A model generated the notes under the pieces. The model did no database searches and was not told the DNA's origin. It was given only the letters and a program-made list of their open reading frames with translations. A stretch of DNA of 64,000 nucleotides from Aeoliella mucimassa (GTDB lineage Bacteria; Planctomycetota; Planctomycetia; Pirellulales; Lacipirellulaceae): NCBI RefSeq assembly GCF_007748035.1, contig NZ_CP036278.1, positions 1-64,000 on the forward strand, read 5' to 3'. Both the position numbers and the translations under genes were made by a program. Numbering within the stretch: the first letter of the stretch is position 1; every line of letters starts with the position of its first letter. Of the stretch, positions 10,659 through 18,310 are shown piece after piece.

Positions 10659-12054
10659 TATCCTGATAGTCGACGACGAACAAAGCATTTGCTGGGGAAT
10701 CGCTAAGCTCGCCCGCCAGATCGGCTGCGAAGTCGGTACTGCTGCGTCGGCCGAAGAAGGGCTGAAACTGGCTGCCGAGTCGCCTTACGACTTGGTGGTG
10801 CTCGACGTCCGCCTGCCCGGGATGGACGGACTGACCGCCTTCGAGCAATTTCGCAAAACGCTCGGGCAGGTCCCGATCATCATCATCACCGCGTTCGGCG
10901 ACATCGATACCGCGGTTCGGGCGGTTCGGAGCGGGGCGTTTGAGTATCTGGTGAAGCCTTTCGACCTGGCGTCGATTCGCTCGGCCATCCAGCGGGCGCT
11001 CGAGTACACCCCGCCAGCCGAGGTCCCTGCGGCCGAAGCAGTGCCATCGAGCCCCGATAAGCTCATCGGGCAAACTCCCATCATGCAGGAACTGTTCAAG
11101 CAGATCGCACTGGTCGCGGCAACCGATACCAGTGTGGTACTGCAAGGCGAGAGCGGTGTCGGCAAGGAAGTCGTCGCGCGGGCTATCCATCGCCATAGCA
11201 TTGCTTCCGACCAACCCTTTGTCGCTGTGAACATTGCTGCGCTAAGCCCATCGTTGGCCGAATCGGAACTGTTCGGGCACACCGCCGGGGCGTTTACCGG
11301 AGCCAGCCGCGCCCGCGATGGTCTGTTGGTACAAGCCAACGGCGGCACGCTGTTCCTCGACGAAGTGGCCGACATTCCGTTGCCACTGCAGGTCAAATTG
11401 TTACGAGCGGTCGAAGAGGGCGAAGTGTTGCCGGTGGGTGCCGATCAACCAGTGCAAACCCGGTTCCGCATCATCGGTGCGTCGCATCAGTCGCTCAAAC
11501 AGTGCGTGCAATCGGGAACGTTTCGTCACGACTTGTATTTCCGGTTAGCCGCGTTCGAAATCACCATTCCACCACTTCGCGAGCGGGCGAACGATATTCC
11601 GCTCCTCGCGCAGCACTTTGCAGCACGCCGACCTCATGCCCCGCAGACCTTCAGCGACCCTGCCATCGTGGAGCTCCGTCGCCGACCTTGGCATGGCAAT
11701 GTTCGCGAACTGCGGAATGCGGTGGAGCACGCCCAGGTGGTATGCCGGTCGGGGGTGATCACGCCTGAGCATCTCCCCACCCCGCACCCTGCTCTGGGCG
11801 ACGACACGGTGACCACAGCAGATGTGCAAACCCAGTTGGCCGAGTTGTTGTTCCGCCGGGCTGAGGAACTGCTGAACGACCCCGAAGCCACCGGCAACGT
11901 GCACAGCCTGCTACTCAGCGAAGTCGAACGCCCGCTCTTGCTGCGAGCGATGAACCATTACGCCAACGAATACGCCCCCGCCGCCCGGGCGCTCGGGCTG
12001 CATCGCACCACGCTCAAAAAGAAGCTGGACGATTACGAAGTAAGCGAGTCGTAA
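10651..12054 (+). CDS. NtrC-family sigma-54-dependent response regulator
   Basis: A 467-residue activator. Receiver domain: acidic pair DDE near residue 8-10, phospho-acceptor Asp52 in LVVLDVRLPGMDG, conserved ITAFG and VKPF. The AAA+ sigma-54 activator domain has Walker A GESGVGKE near 166-173, the sigma-54-binding loop GAFTGA near 213-218, and Walker B LFLDEV. The C-terminus is a Fis-type helix-turn-helix (AARALGLHRTTLKKKL). It overlaps the kinase gene by 8 bases; ATG 10651 (MPSILIVDDE) is preferred over 10636. Targets should carry sigma-54 promoters; none was confidently located. The gene ends 3 bases before the convergent SRPBCC gene. Confidence 0.95.
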   Translation: MPSILIVDDEQSICWGIAKLARQIGCEVGTAASAEEGLKLAAESPYDLVVLDVRLPGMDGLTAFEQFRKTLGQVPIIIITAFGDIDTAVRAVRSGAFEYLVKPFDLASIRSAIQRALEYTPPAEVPAAEAVPSSPDKLIGQTPIMQELFKQIALVAATDTSVVLQGESGVGKEVVARAIHRHSIASDQPFVAVNIAALSPSLAESELFGHTAGAFTGASRARDGLLVQANGGTLFLDEVADIPLPLQVKLLRAVEEGEVLPVGADQPVQTRFRIIGASHQSLKQCVQSGTFRHDLYFRLAAFEITIPPLRERANDIPLLAQHFAARRPHAPQTFSDPAIVELRRRPWHGNVRELRNAVEHAQVVCRSGVITPEHLPTPHPALGDDTVTTADVQTQLAELLFRRAEELLNDPEATGNVHSLLLSEVERPLLLRAMNHYANEYAPAARALGLHRTTLKKKLDDYEVSES

Positions 12055-12057
12055 GCA

Positions 12058-13491
12058 CTACTTGTCCATCACCAGTAGCAATTCGCCGAGACGATCCATC
12101 GATTCGGTCGCGCCCGACTCCATGCCCGAACCCATGTGACCATCGCGAGATTCGACCGAGTCGTACTTGATGTGGTTCACCAACAGGGTCTGGCCATCGG
12201 TTTCGGTGAGCGTGATCGTTTCGATCGAGGGATGATCGCGAATGAAGTCGACATCGTAGATGAACGTATTCGCGTAACGATTCGGCGAGTCGATCTCCAA
12301 GTACTCACCGCAAAAGGGATGCTCGGTGCCGTCGGGCGCGCGTTGCACGATCCGCCATTGCCCCCCGACGCGGAAGTCAACCTCGCACGTGGTGCACTCG
12401 AACTCTCGGCAGCCCCACCATCGCTGTAGATGTTCCGCTGAAGTGAGCGCCTGGAACACCAATTCTCGAGGGGCATCGAACCGTCGGGTCAGCTCCACTT
12501 CGGTATCCGATAACACCTTCAAACTCAGTGCATAGGGATCGGTACCAGTGAGCAACTGCAGGTGATCGTCCATGCAATCGAAGCTCGATCCCCATCCCTC
12601 GGTAACTCCCATCTTCGCATGCTGCTCGCGACTTTCGACCGAGTCGTGCTCGATCAACATCGTGAGTCGTGTTTGCTCGCCGAGATCGTCGAACAGAAAC
12701 GAGGTGATGATGCCAGTTGGCAAGTCGGCTCCACCGGCGTCGAAGCCCTCGTCGAACTCATCGGTCATCACCAGTTTCTCGCCCCGCTCGAGTTCGAGCA
12801 CCTGACCTTTCACCGGATACTGGGCGCCATCGGGGCCAGTCATCACGTACTTGCAGGTTCCGCCGACGCGAAAATCGTACTCGGTCACCGTGGTGTCGAA
12901 TCCACGCGGGCCCCACCATTGGGTAATATGCTCGGGCCGGGTGAACGCACTCCAGACCAGCGGCCGAAGAGCGTCGAACACTCGCGTAATCACAATGGTG
13001 CGCGTCGCCCGCGGTTCGGTAAATGCCGCCCAGCGAGCGAGCGATTGCTGACCACCCTCGAGCGCGCCGTACTGCTCGATCACACGCTGCACTTCTTCAG
13101 GCGAGGGGAACGTGTTGCGGAGGGTGACTTTGGTTTGCGATTCGCTCAGCTTCTCAAGCGTGATCTGCGAAGTGAACGACACCCCGCCCGATTCTTCATC
13201 ACCGCCCGCATGCTTGTAAGCCAGTCGCTCGGGAGCAACCACTTCGGTGAAGACACTCTTGTTCGGATAGTCGGTGCCATCCGGCCCGTGCATCATGTGC
13301 TTCCAAGTGCCACCCACGCGAAGCTCGTACCGCTCGGTGGTGGTCGTGAACCCCTCGGGACCCCACCACTCGCCGATGTGTTTGGGATCGGTCAGCACCG
13401 ACCACACCAGCTCCCGCGGCGCATCGAACGTGCGGGTGATGATCATCTCGCATCCCGAAACCTGTGCATCGCTTTGCGTATCAGCAGCCAC
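12058..13491 (-). CDS. Triple SRPBCC (AHSA1-like) domain protein
   Basis: A 477-residue protein built from three consecutive SRPBCC/AHSA1-like domains, a helix-grip fold that often binds hydrophobic ligands. Each domain starts with a near-identical signature: RTFDAPRELVWSVLTDP, RVFDALRPLVWSAFTRP and RRFDAPRELVFQALTSA, each followed by a WWG motif (EWWGPEGF, QWWGPRGF, RWWGCREF). AHSA1-like proteins usually have one domain of about 150 residues, so a triple fusion is unusual. The long frame extends into the upstream ArsR gene; GTG 13491 is chosen because a perfect AGGAG lies at 13499-13503 with a 7-base spacer. It follows an ArsR-type repressor, the usual partner of AHSA1 genes. Substrate unknown. 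Confidence 0.9.
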   Translation of the reverse strand: MAADTQSDAQVSGCEMIITRTFDAPRELVWSVLTDPKHIGEWWGPEGFTTTTERYELRVGGTWKHMMHGPDGTDYPNKSVFTEVVAPERLAYKHAGGDEESGGVSFTSQITLEKLSESQTKVTLRNTFPSPEEVQRVIEQYGALEGGQQSLARWAAFTEPRATRTIVITRVFDALRPLVWSAFTRPEHITQWWGPRGFDTTVTEYDFRVGGTCKYVMTGPDGAQYPVKGQVLELERGEKLVMTDEFDEGFDAGGADLPTGIITSFLFDDLGEQTRLTMLIEHDSVESREQHAKMGVTEGWGSSFDCMDDHLQLLTGTDPYALSLKVLSDTEVELTRRFDAPRELVFQALTSAEHLQRWWGCREFECTTCEVDFRVGGQWRIVQRAPDGTEHPFCGEYLEIDSPNRYANTFIYDVDFIRDHPSIETITLTETDGQTLLVNHIKYDSVESRDGHMGSGMESGATESMDRLGELLLVMDK

Positions 13492-13553
13492 GGTTGAACT
13501 CCTGTGAGTATCGTTATTGTTGGTTCGTCGATCCACTTGTTGAGAAGCTACGA

Positions 13554-13904
13554 CTACTTCTTCTTGCGTGGCGGTTGTTTTGCTTTTTGCAGTTCCTGCA
13601 AGTAGTCGTCCAGGCGGTCGAAGCGGTCCTCCCACATCTGCCGATACTGGGCGATCCAGTCCGATGCGACCTTCAGCGGCGCGGGATCGAGCTTGCACGG
13701 CCGCCGTTGGGCGTCGCGGGTACGCTCGATCAAACCCGCCCGCTCCAGCACCTTCAGGTGCTTCGAAATCGCTGGCAAACTGAGTTCGAACGGCTCGGCC
13801 AGCTCGTTTACCGTCGCTTCTCCGCTCGCTAAATGCAGCAGAATCTCGCGCCGGGTGGGATCGGCCAGAGCAGAAAACGTTGAGCTAAGGGAATCAGTGA
13901 CCAC
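13554..13904 (-). CDS. ArsR-family winged-helix repressor
   Basis: A 116-residue regulator with the ArsR pattern: FSALADPTRREILLHLASGE, a second helix-turn-helix helix with LSLPAISKHLKVLERAGLIERTR, then a wing and C-terminal helices (WEDRFDRLDDYL). It lacks the metal-binding ELCVCDL motif of ArsR/SmtB, so it fits the metal-independent subset that commonly sits upstream of AHSA1/SRPBCC genes, where it may sense a small ligand. GTG 13904 is the start that preserves the family N-terminus. The downstream SRPBCC gene starts 62 bases after its stop and probably shares the transcript. A 26-bp inverted repeat lies just upstream. Confidence 0.93.
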   Translation of the reverse strand: MVTDSLSSTFSALADPTRREILLHLASGEATVNELAEPFELSLPAISKHLKVLERAGLIERTRDAQRRPCKLDPAPLKVASDWIAQYRQMWEDRFDRLDDYLQELQKAKQPPRKKK

Positions 13905-13911
13905 GTTATTT

Positions 13912-13937
13912 ACCGTTGGGTTAATTAACTAATCGGT
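13912..13937. promoter_or_regulatory. Imperfect palindrome upstream of arsR gene (operator candidate)
   Basis: A 26-bp inverted repeat centred on TTAATTAA (13921-13928), with outer arms ACCG (13912) and CGGT (ending 13937). Six of nine outer positions on each side pair. It begins 8 bases upstream of the GTG start at 13904, overlapping the probable promoter, where an autoregulatory ArsR operator is expected. Confidence 0.45.
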
Positions 13938-14063
13938 AAAGTAACGTCCCGACTCCATTTCGTCAACCATTTATTCCCACTACGATCGCACCCCTCACTG
14001 CGGGTACACTAGAGCGATCGACCGGACTATTGCTTTTCCAAATCGGAACAGGGGGCTGTCACG

Positions 14064-14597
14064 ATGGGCTTATTCAGTTTCTTAGGGCGGAAATCCAAGG
14101 CACCGCCGTCGGCCGACGATGGTCTTTCGCCCGACTACGCGTTTGCTCACTACGCACTGCGAATGTTCGCGCTCGCGCAGCCGCTTGAGTTTCTCGCCAT
14201 CGTCATGTCGCCTGACAGCAAGTTGTTCTTTGAAGATGTGCTCGACAACGTTGCCGAGAACTGTGGTCGCAAGACGTCGTTCGACGCCGACGCGATTCGC
14301 GTGCAGCCGGTCCGAATCGGTGACTACTCCTGTGCGGTAGTCGAATTGCCCGACCCGCACGAGATAGCCCACGCCCACATGGTGGCGTTGGTCGCGTTGA
14401 TCGACACGCCCGACATCCGCGAAGGCGAGCCGGTCGACGCCCGGTACTTTACGCTCGAAAAGGGTTTTCAACTCGATAACACTCCGCGGACAGTTCTTTG
14501 TGAATGGGATACGAGCAGCCACTCCAACTACGGCGACGGCCCCCGGCCGAACGTCGAGGAGTTCGTGCAAGCCATCGGTCAGTTGCTGAAGATCTAA
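14064..14597 (+). CDS. Hypothetical protein, 177 aa
   Basis: No family recognised. The protein begins MGLFSFLGRKSKAPPS, a short basic tip followed by a mixed alpha/beta body with no signal peptide or transmembrane segment. Notable words include HEIAHAHMVALVALIDTP near residue 100 and a C-terminal EEFVQAIGQLLKI. An SD-like GGGGGC lies upstream (AACAGGGGGCTGTCACG). It is transcribed away from the arsR gene and converges with the small membrane protein gene that follows. A cytoplasmic single-domain protein is the most that can be said. Confidence 0.7.
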   Translation: MGLFSFLGRKSKAPPSADDGLSPDYAFAHYALRMFALAQPLEFLAIVMSPDSKLFFEDVLDNVAENCGRKTSFDADAIRVQPVRIGDYSCAVVELPDPHEIAHAHMVALVALIDTPDIREGEPVDARYFTLEKGFQLDNTPRTVLCEWDTSSHSNYGDGPRPNVEEFVQAIGQLLKI

Positions 14598-14615
14598 CTC
14601 TCCCAGTTTCAACCG

Positions 14616-15017
14616 CTAGATCGACGAAGGGTCGGCCCCCAGCAAGCCGACTTTGATGTTGTTGTTGCGGAGGATCGTGGTCGCTTTGCCGTTGACGATC
14701 AGCAGAATCAGCAGACCCAAGAGCGGTACCAGGCAAAGGAATCCCAGAATGATCCCCAGCACGGTTCCATAGGTTTTGACCGCCAGCAAAAAGGTGAACA
14801 CCGCCCCCGCAATGGCGGCCGCAAATGCGACTAAACCCACGATGAGTACCACTTCTGCTGGAACAGCAAACTGAGCGAAAACAGCACAGAAGTATAACAG
14901 TATGCAGACCAAGATACCCTTCTGATACTGGGCAACTTTACGGAGGTCGTCGCGGTCACCGCTCAGCAATCCGGTGACTTGTTGTTCTTGAGGTGACTCG
15001 AAGGGATTACTGGACAT
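14616..15017 (-). CDS. Small membrane protein with NPFESP start
   Basis: A 133-residue protein with a cytoplasmic head (MSSNPFESPQEQQ) and three or four hydrophobic helices (for example GILVCILLYFCAVFAQFAV and VVLIVGLVAFAAAIAGAV, then GIILGFLCLVPLLGLLIL). The N-P-F-E-S-P opening recurs in the small membrane protein at 48875-49219 (MANPYESPS), so both belong to a planctomycete habit of small helical membrane proteins starting NPxESP. Function unknown. ATG 15017 opens the characteristic motif at residue 4. The gene is convergent with the preceding plus-strand gene, 19 bases apart. Confidence 0.7.
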   Translation of the reverse strand: MSSNPFESPQEQQVTGLLSGDRDDLRKVAQYQKGILVCILLYFCAVFAQFAVPAEVVLIVGLVAFAAAIAGAVFTFLLAVKTYGTVLGIILGFLCLVPLLGLLILLIVNGKATTILRNNNIKVGLLGADPSSI

Positions 15018-15170
15018 TGGTGTGTACCGCAGATGAGAGTAAGGATGATAAGCAGGTCACAAATACCCACTCTCGGTTGAGGGTGGGGTGAACTACTGAA
15101 TATCCTACCACGGAGCGATCACGCCACAAACAACAAAACGCCTGCCAGCAAGCGGTTTTGTCGCGCCGTG

Positions 15171-16331
15171 TTACTTCACCATGTTTGCGACGGCCGCGTC
15201 GAACTCTTTCAGATTGGCCGCGTCGAGATCCACCCAATTGGCGACCACTTTGTAGTCTTTGTAGATCATGACCGTGTTGTTGACTTCGGGATCAATCTGG
15301 TACGCAGCCAAATCTTTCAGACCAGTTTGGGCGTCGGGATAGCAGAGCGCGGTCCGCTTCAAGCCTTGCTCGGTCGCAAGCGTTTCCAACCGACCCGGCG
15401 AGGCATCCAGCACCGCGACAAACCCCTTCAGTTCGGCCGACTGATGCTTGGCCAGCAGCTTCTCAACATCGGCAACCAGCTTCTCGGTGGTCGCCCCATC
15501 TTTGGCAAACACCACGATGGCTGGCCGCGCCAAGTAAGTGCAGAGCGGGCAGGTACGCGTTCCCTTATCAGGTCCCGAAACATGCATCGGAGTCCACGGC
15601 TCGACCGACTGACCAACTGCCAGGCCCGACTTGGGAGCCTCGCCCGTTTCGGCGGGAGTCGCTTTCTCTTCGCTTGGTGCTTCCTTCACTTTGTCGGTTG
15701 CCTGACCGACGACCACATGCACGTCGACCAGCTTGGCAACGCCGTCAAGGTGATCCGACATGCCGAACGCGGTGCGATCGAGCTTGAACTCGCTATCGAG
15801 CACTATGCCCTCTTCCGAGTAACGCACCTTCGCGGGAAAAGTGATCTCGCTATCAGTGCCATGCATGTTCATCACGCCGGTCACGTCCACCATGCCTGGC
15901 TTGTCGGCCGGCTCAATCTTGGTGCTCTTGAACGACGCGGTCGGGTACTCTTCGACATGAAAGAAGTCGGCCGCTTGCAGATGCTGCGTGAGCTTATCGA
16001 ACTCGGTCCAGATCGAACCAATCTCGAACTCCACGCTGATGGTCTTCAGCGCATCGCCTTCCACTACCAGCACCCCTTGGAACTTCTTGAAGCCCCCCAG
16101 GCGTGGTTTCGGATCGTTGCCGGTGTGGATCCCAACAAAGTCGACGCGGGTGTTCGCCGGGCCGATCTTGGCCGTGGTTCCTTCGACCGCGACTGGTACG
16201 ATCTTCGTTTCCTCCGCGGGCTCCTGATCGGCAAACGCCAATCCGCCGAGTTCCACCACACCGGCTGCGACCACAAACGCAACACAGCAAACCAGTGCAG
16301 CAAGGGTAAGCTTGGAGCTAGAAACGCGCAT
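15171..16331 (-). CDS. Exported YceI-thioredoxin fusion
   Basis: A 386-residue exported protein combining two domains. After a signal peptide (LTLAALVCCVAFVVAAGVV), residues about 35-215 form a YceI-like lipocalin fold: VDFVGIH near the start, GSIWTEFDKLTQHLQAADFF in the middle and SEFKLDRTAFGMSDH toward the end. YceI proteins bind isoprenoid-like lipids in the periplasm. After a Pro/Glu-rich linker, residues about 240-386 look like a thioredoxin-fold domain with CxxC (TCPLCTYLARPAIVVF). This fusion is not the standard YceI layout. The frame extends far upstream, but ATG 16331 has an AGAGG Shine-Dalgarno and places the signal peptide at the N-terminus. A redox or lipid-related periplasmic role is inferred. 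Confidence 0.9.
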   Translation of the reverse strand: MRVSSSKLTLAALVCCVAFVVAAGVVELGGLAFADQEPAEETKIVPVAVEGTTAKIGPANTRVDFVGIHTGNDPKPRLGGFKKFQGVLVVEGDALKTISVEFEIGSIWTEFDKLTQHLQAADFFHVEEYPTASFKSTKIEPADKPGMVDVTGVMNMHGTDSEITFPAKVRYSEEGIVLDSEFKLDRTAFGMSDHLDGVAKLVDVHVVVGQATDKVKEAPSEEKATPAETGEAPKSGLAVGQSVEPWTPMHVSGPDKGTRTCPLCTYLARPAIVVFAKDGATTEKLVADVEKLLAKHQSAELKGFVAVLDASPGRLETLATEQGLKRTALCYPDAQTGLKDLAAYQIDPEVNNTVMIYKDYKVVANWVDLDAANLKEFDAAVANMVK

Positions 16332-16452
16332 CATCAACCTCTTGAAGGAATCGCAGGGTGGGCAAAGCGGCGGGCGTCGGTGGTAGTCGCTACAAATCGC
16401 GCTACCGGTAGGGTCACGCATTGTAGCGAAACTCCCGCGCCGGGACCAGAAA

Positions 16453-16474
16453 AAAAGGACCCTTGCGTCCTTTT
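16453..16474. terminator. Bidirectional hairpin terminator
   Basis: An 8-bp perfect stem, AAAAGGAC at 16453-16460 and GTCCTTTT at 16467-16474, with a 6-base loop, giving an A-run and T-run on either side. It lies between the YceI-thioredoxin gene and the repeat/IS110 region and would mainly stop transcription coming from the minus-strand IS110 transposase. Confidence 0.5.
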
Positions 16475-16545
16475 CGACCCGCTTTCCCCAGGGAGCCCAT
16501 TCGCCCCCGCATGCGCGAACCCCCATGCTCCTCACCATCCTCCGC

Positions 16546-16870
16546 GGGATAGTTTCCCAGCACCGACTCGATAGATTCCCAAGACCGACGATAGTTTCCC
16601 ACTGCTGGGCAAATAGATTCCCAATTTACCCACCGATGGGAAAATTGAATCTTCGCCCACTCTATAAAACCAGTGGTTTTCGCTCCCGAATAGATTCCCA
16701 TTTCCCAAAACGCATCGAGTGGGAATCTATTTTCCCGCTGGGAATCAATCGCAAGTCGTTTGTTAGCAATGAGTTGCATCAACATCTCTGCGATAGTTGC
16801 CCAAAATAGATTCCCACCCATGGGAAACTATTTTGAGATGGGAGTTAGGGGTTGGGAGTTGGAAGTTAGA
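16546..16870 (+). repeat. Composite repeat copy A, block 1 (phased TGGGAATCTATT array)
   Basis: This block iterates the 12-bp word AATAGATTCCCA (reverse of TGGGAATCTATT) and close variants. Starts at 16548, 16570, 16590 and 16612 are spaced 22, 20 and 22 bp; then an inverted pair at 16689 (AATAGATTCCCA) and 16720 (TGGGAATCTATT), further variants at 16739 and 16805, and an inverted partner at 16821. A separate small palindrome AAACCA-G-TGGTTT lies near 16666-16680. The same block occurs at 36530 and, inverted, at 60771-61090. In copy A the array is followed directly by the IS110-type element, which separates it from block 2 at about 18076. Confidence 0.8.
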
Positions 16871-16896
16871 AAGGATAGTAGCGACTGTCTTAAAGT

Positions 16897-17850
16897 TCAA
16901 GTCTCTTTGGAGCATTTCCAGTCCGTTTTTGTTTTGATCATGGCATTGAGTATCAGCAGTAGTTTTCGCATGCAGGCGGTGAGAGCGGTCATCTTGGCTT
17001 TGCCTCGCTGCAGAAGTTGCTGGTAGTGTTCGCGGATAATCGGGTTGTGCTGGGTGGCCACAAGAGTGGCCATGTAGAGTCCCTGACGCACCGCCGCTCG
17101 ACCGCCGCCAATCATACGCTTGCCACGCAAGGTTCCGCTGTCGCGGTTGATCGGTGCCAGCCCTGCCAAGCGTGCCACTTCGCGACGATTGAGAGTGCCC
17201 AACTCCGGCATATCGGCGAGCAAGGCCGCCGCCGTCGTCGTTCCTACGCCAGGCACCGTGACTAGCAGCGACGAGCGTTCTTGAAACTGAGGATCGGCTT
17301 TGATGAGCTGTTGAATCTGTTGGTCGAGCTGCTCCAGTTGTCGTTGGTAGAAGTCGATCGCTTCTTCGATCGACTGACGCACCTGCTCATCTCGCTGCGT
17401 GCCTCGCCGATTCTTTTCCCGTGTCAGAGCATCACTCACCTGCTGACGACGAGTTCGGAGGGAGCGGAGTTTTTGCTCGTTTTCCGAGGGTTTTTGGGTT
17501 TCTTTGGGCTGCATCAACACGGCATAGCGGGCGATCACCAGCGCGTCGAGGCGATCGGTCTTGGCGAGCTGACCTTGCGCGCGGGCGAAGTCGCGAATCT
17601 GACGTGGATTGACGACACTCACCGCAATCCCTTGCTCGCGAAGGAAGTCGACTAGCATGCGTTCACAACCTCCCGTGGCTTCCAGGCAGGCGTGGGTCAC
17701 CTGATGCTGCACTAACAACTGCCGAAGTTGCTGGCATCCTTCTTGACCGGCAGACCAATGATGCATCTGCGGTTGCCCCGCAACGACGATGTCCCAGTGG
17801 TATTTGGAAACATCGATCCCAATCCAAGTACTTTGCAAATGGTTTTCCAT
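16897..17850 (-). CDS. IS110-family transposase (DEDD recombinase)
   Basis: A 317-residue bridge-RNA-guided recombinase. Seen: the RuvC-like catalytic segment GIDVSKYHWD at residue 12, CLEATGGCE near 55-63, KTDRLDALVIARY near 97, a coiled middle (RQQVSDALTREKNRRG, then a Glu/Gln-rich helix), and the C-terminal Tnp20-type domain with VPGVGTTTAAALLADMP and LAGLAPINRDSGTLRGKRM, where the Ser of DSG is the expected nucleophile. The length and all motifs look intact, so the element could be active. It lies on the minus strand inside repeat copy A. It is unrelated to the IS903 and ISKra4 elements elsewhere in the window. Confidence 0.95.
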   Translation of the reverse strand: MENHLQSTWIGIDVSKYHWDIVVAGQPQMHHWSAGQEGCQQLRQLLVQHQVTHACLEATGGCERMLVDFLREQGIAVSVVNPRQIRDFARAQGQLAKTDRLDALVIARYAVLMQPKETQKPSENEQKLRSLRTRRQQVSDALTREKNRRGTQRDEQVRQSIEEAIDFYQRQLEQLDQQIQQLIKADPQFQERSSLLVTVPGVGTTTAAALLADMPELGTLNRREVARLAGLAPINRDSGTLRGKRMIGGGRAAVRQGLYMATLVATQHNPIIREHYQQLLQRGKAKMTALTACMRKLLLILNAMIKTKTDWKCSKET

Positions 17851-18062
17851 CGATTACCCTTCCTTGCATATGCGAGCTTGTTAAAACAGCTCTGGCGACT
17901 GTTCGGGCTAATGCGACAGGCGGCCGGCCGGCGATCCAGCTACGAGATCGGTCTCGTGAGGACCGAGGGTGGGACGATCTACCGGCGGCCGCCGTCTTCT
18001 ACTTCGTTCGCTACGCTCACTCCGCAGAAGACGGCGAAATCGTTGATAGCACCACCTCTGCA
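17851..18062 (-). ncRNA. Candidate IS110 bridge RNA region
   Basis: IS110-family recombinases use a structured bridge RNA encoded in their non-coding end. Upstream of the transposase start lies about 210 bases rich in inverted repeats: a perfect 10-bp stem, GCCGTCTTCT at 17991-18000 and AGAAGACGGC at 18026-18035, enclosing a 25-base loop, and a second paired region around TCGGTC/GACCGA near 17950-17965. Large loops on stems are what target-binding and donor-binding loops look like. I cannot fold the RNA or match its loops to the flanks here, so the call rests on position and visible stems. Confidence 0.4.
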
Positions 18063-18075
18063 AGATACAAGGGTG

Positions 18076-18310
18076 GGTCCAGGAGCTTCCAGCGACGCAG
18101 CCCCACCACCCGCGTTACCCACACGCGCAGCAGTGAACGCCCACGCAACCGAACATTCGCCTGCGCGTCGATACTGACATTCATTGGAATTCAAAAACTG
18201 CTAAACCATTTCACCCTCCAACAACGGACCACGGACAACAAGCAACGGACCAAAGACACCTGTCCATTAGAACACCATAGGTGGCCAATTCCCAGCGAAA
18301 ACTGGAAAGA
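18076..18310 (+). repeat. Composite repeat copy A, block 2
   Basis: This segment matches block 2 of the copies at 36.84-37.12 kb and 60.42-60.72 kb (inverted). Shared words: GAGCTTCCAGCGAC, a CACACGCGCAGCAG(T/C)GAACGCC stretch leading to TTCGCCTGCGCGTCG, and a hairpin-bearing end CACCTGTCCATTAGAACACC followed by AGGTGGCCAATT and CAGCGAAAA. Between them a CAACGGACCACGGACAAC-like low-complexity run is shared with the 60.4-kb copy but replaced at 36.9 kb. No gene is seen. Confidence 0.65.

Larger units (their letters stand above)
16871..18075 (-). mobile_element. IS110-family insertion sequence interrupting the repeat
   Basis: The transposase at 16897-17850 is IS110-type. The element must lie between repeat block 1 (ending near 16870) and block 2 (beginning near 18076), which are adjacent in the copies at 36.5 and 60.4 kb, so the boundaries are inferred from the broken repeat. 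IS110 elements have no standard inverted repeats or target duplications and none was found. Almost all non-coding DNA lies upstream of the transposase, which fits the IS110 rather than the IS1111 subgroup. Exact ends are uncertain by tens of bases. Confidence 0.6.

Noticed and set aside
13930-13942. Shared word CGGTAAAG in the upstream regions of the arsR and tetR genes
   Set aside because: A single 8-mer match between unrelated regulator families; too weak to argue for a common site.
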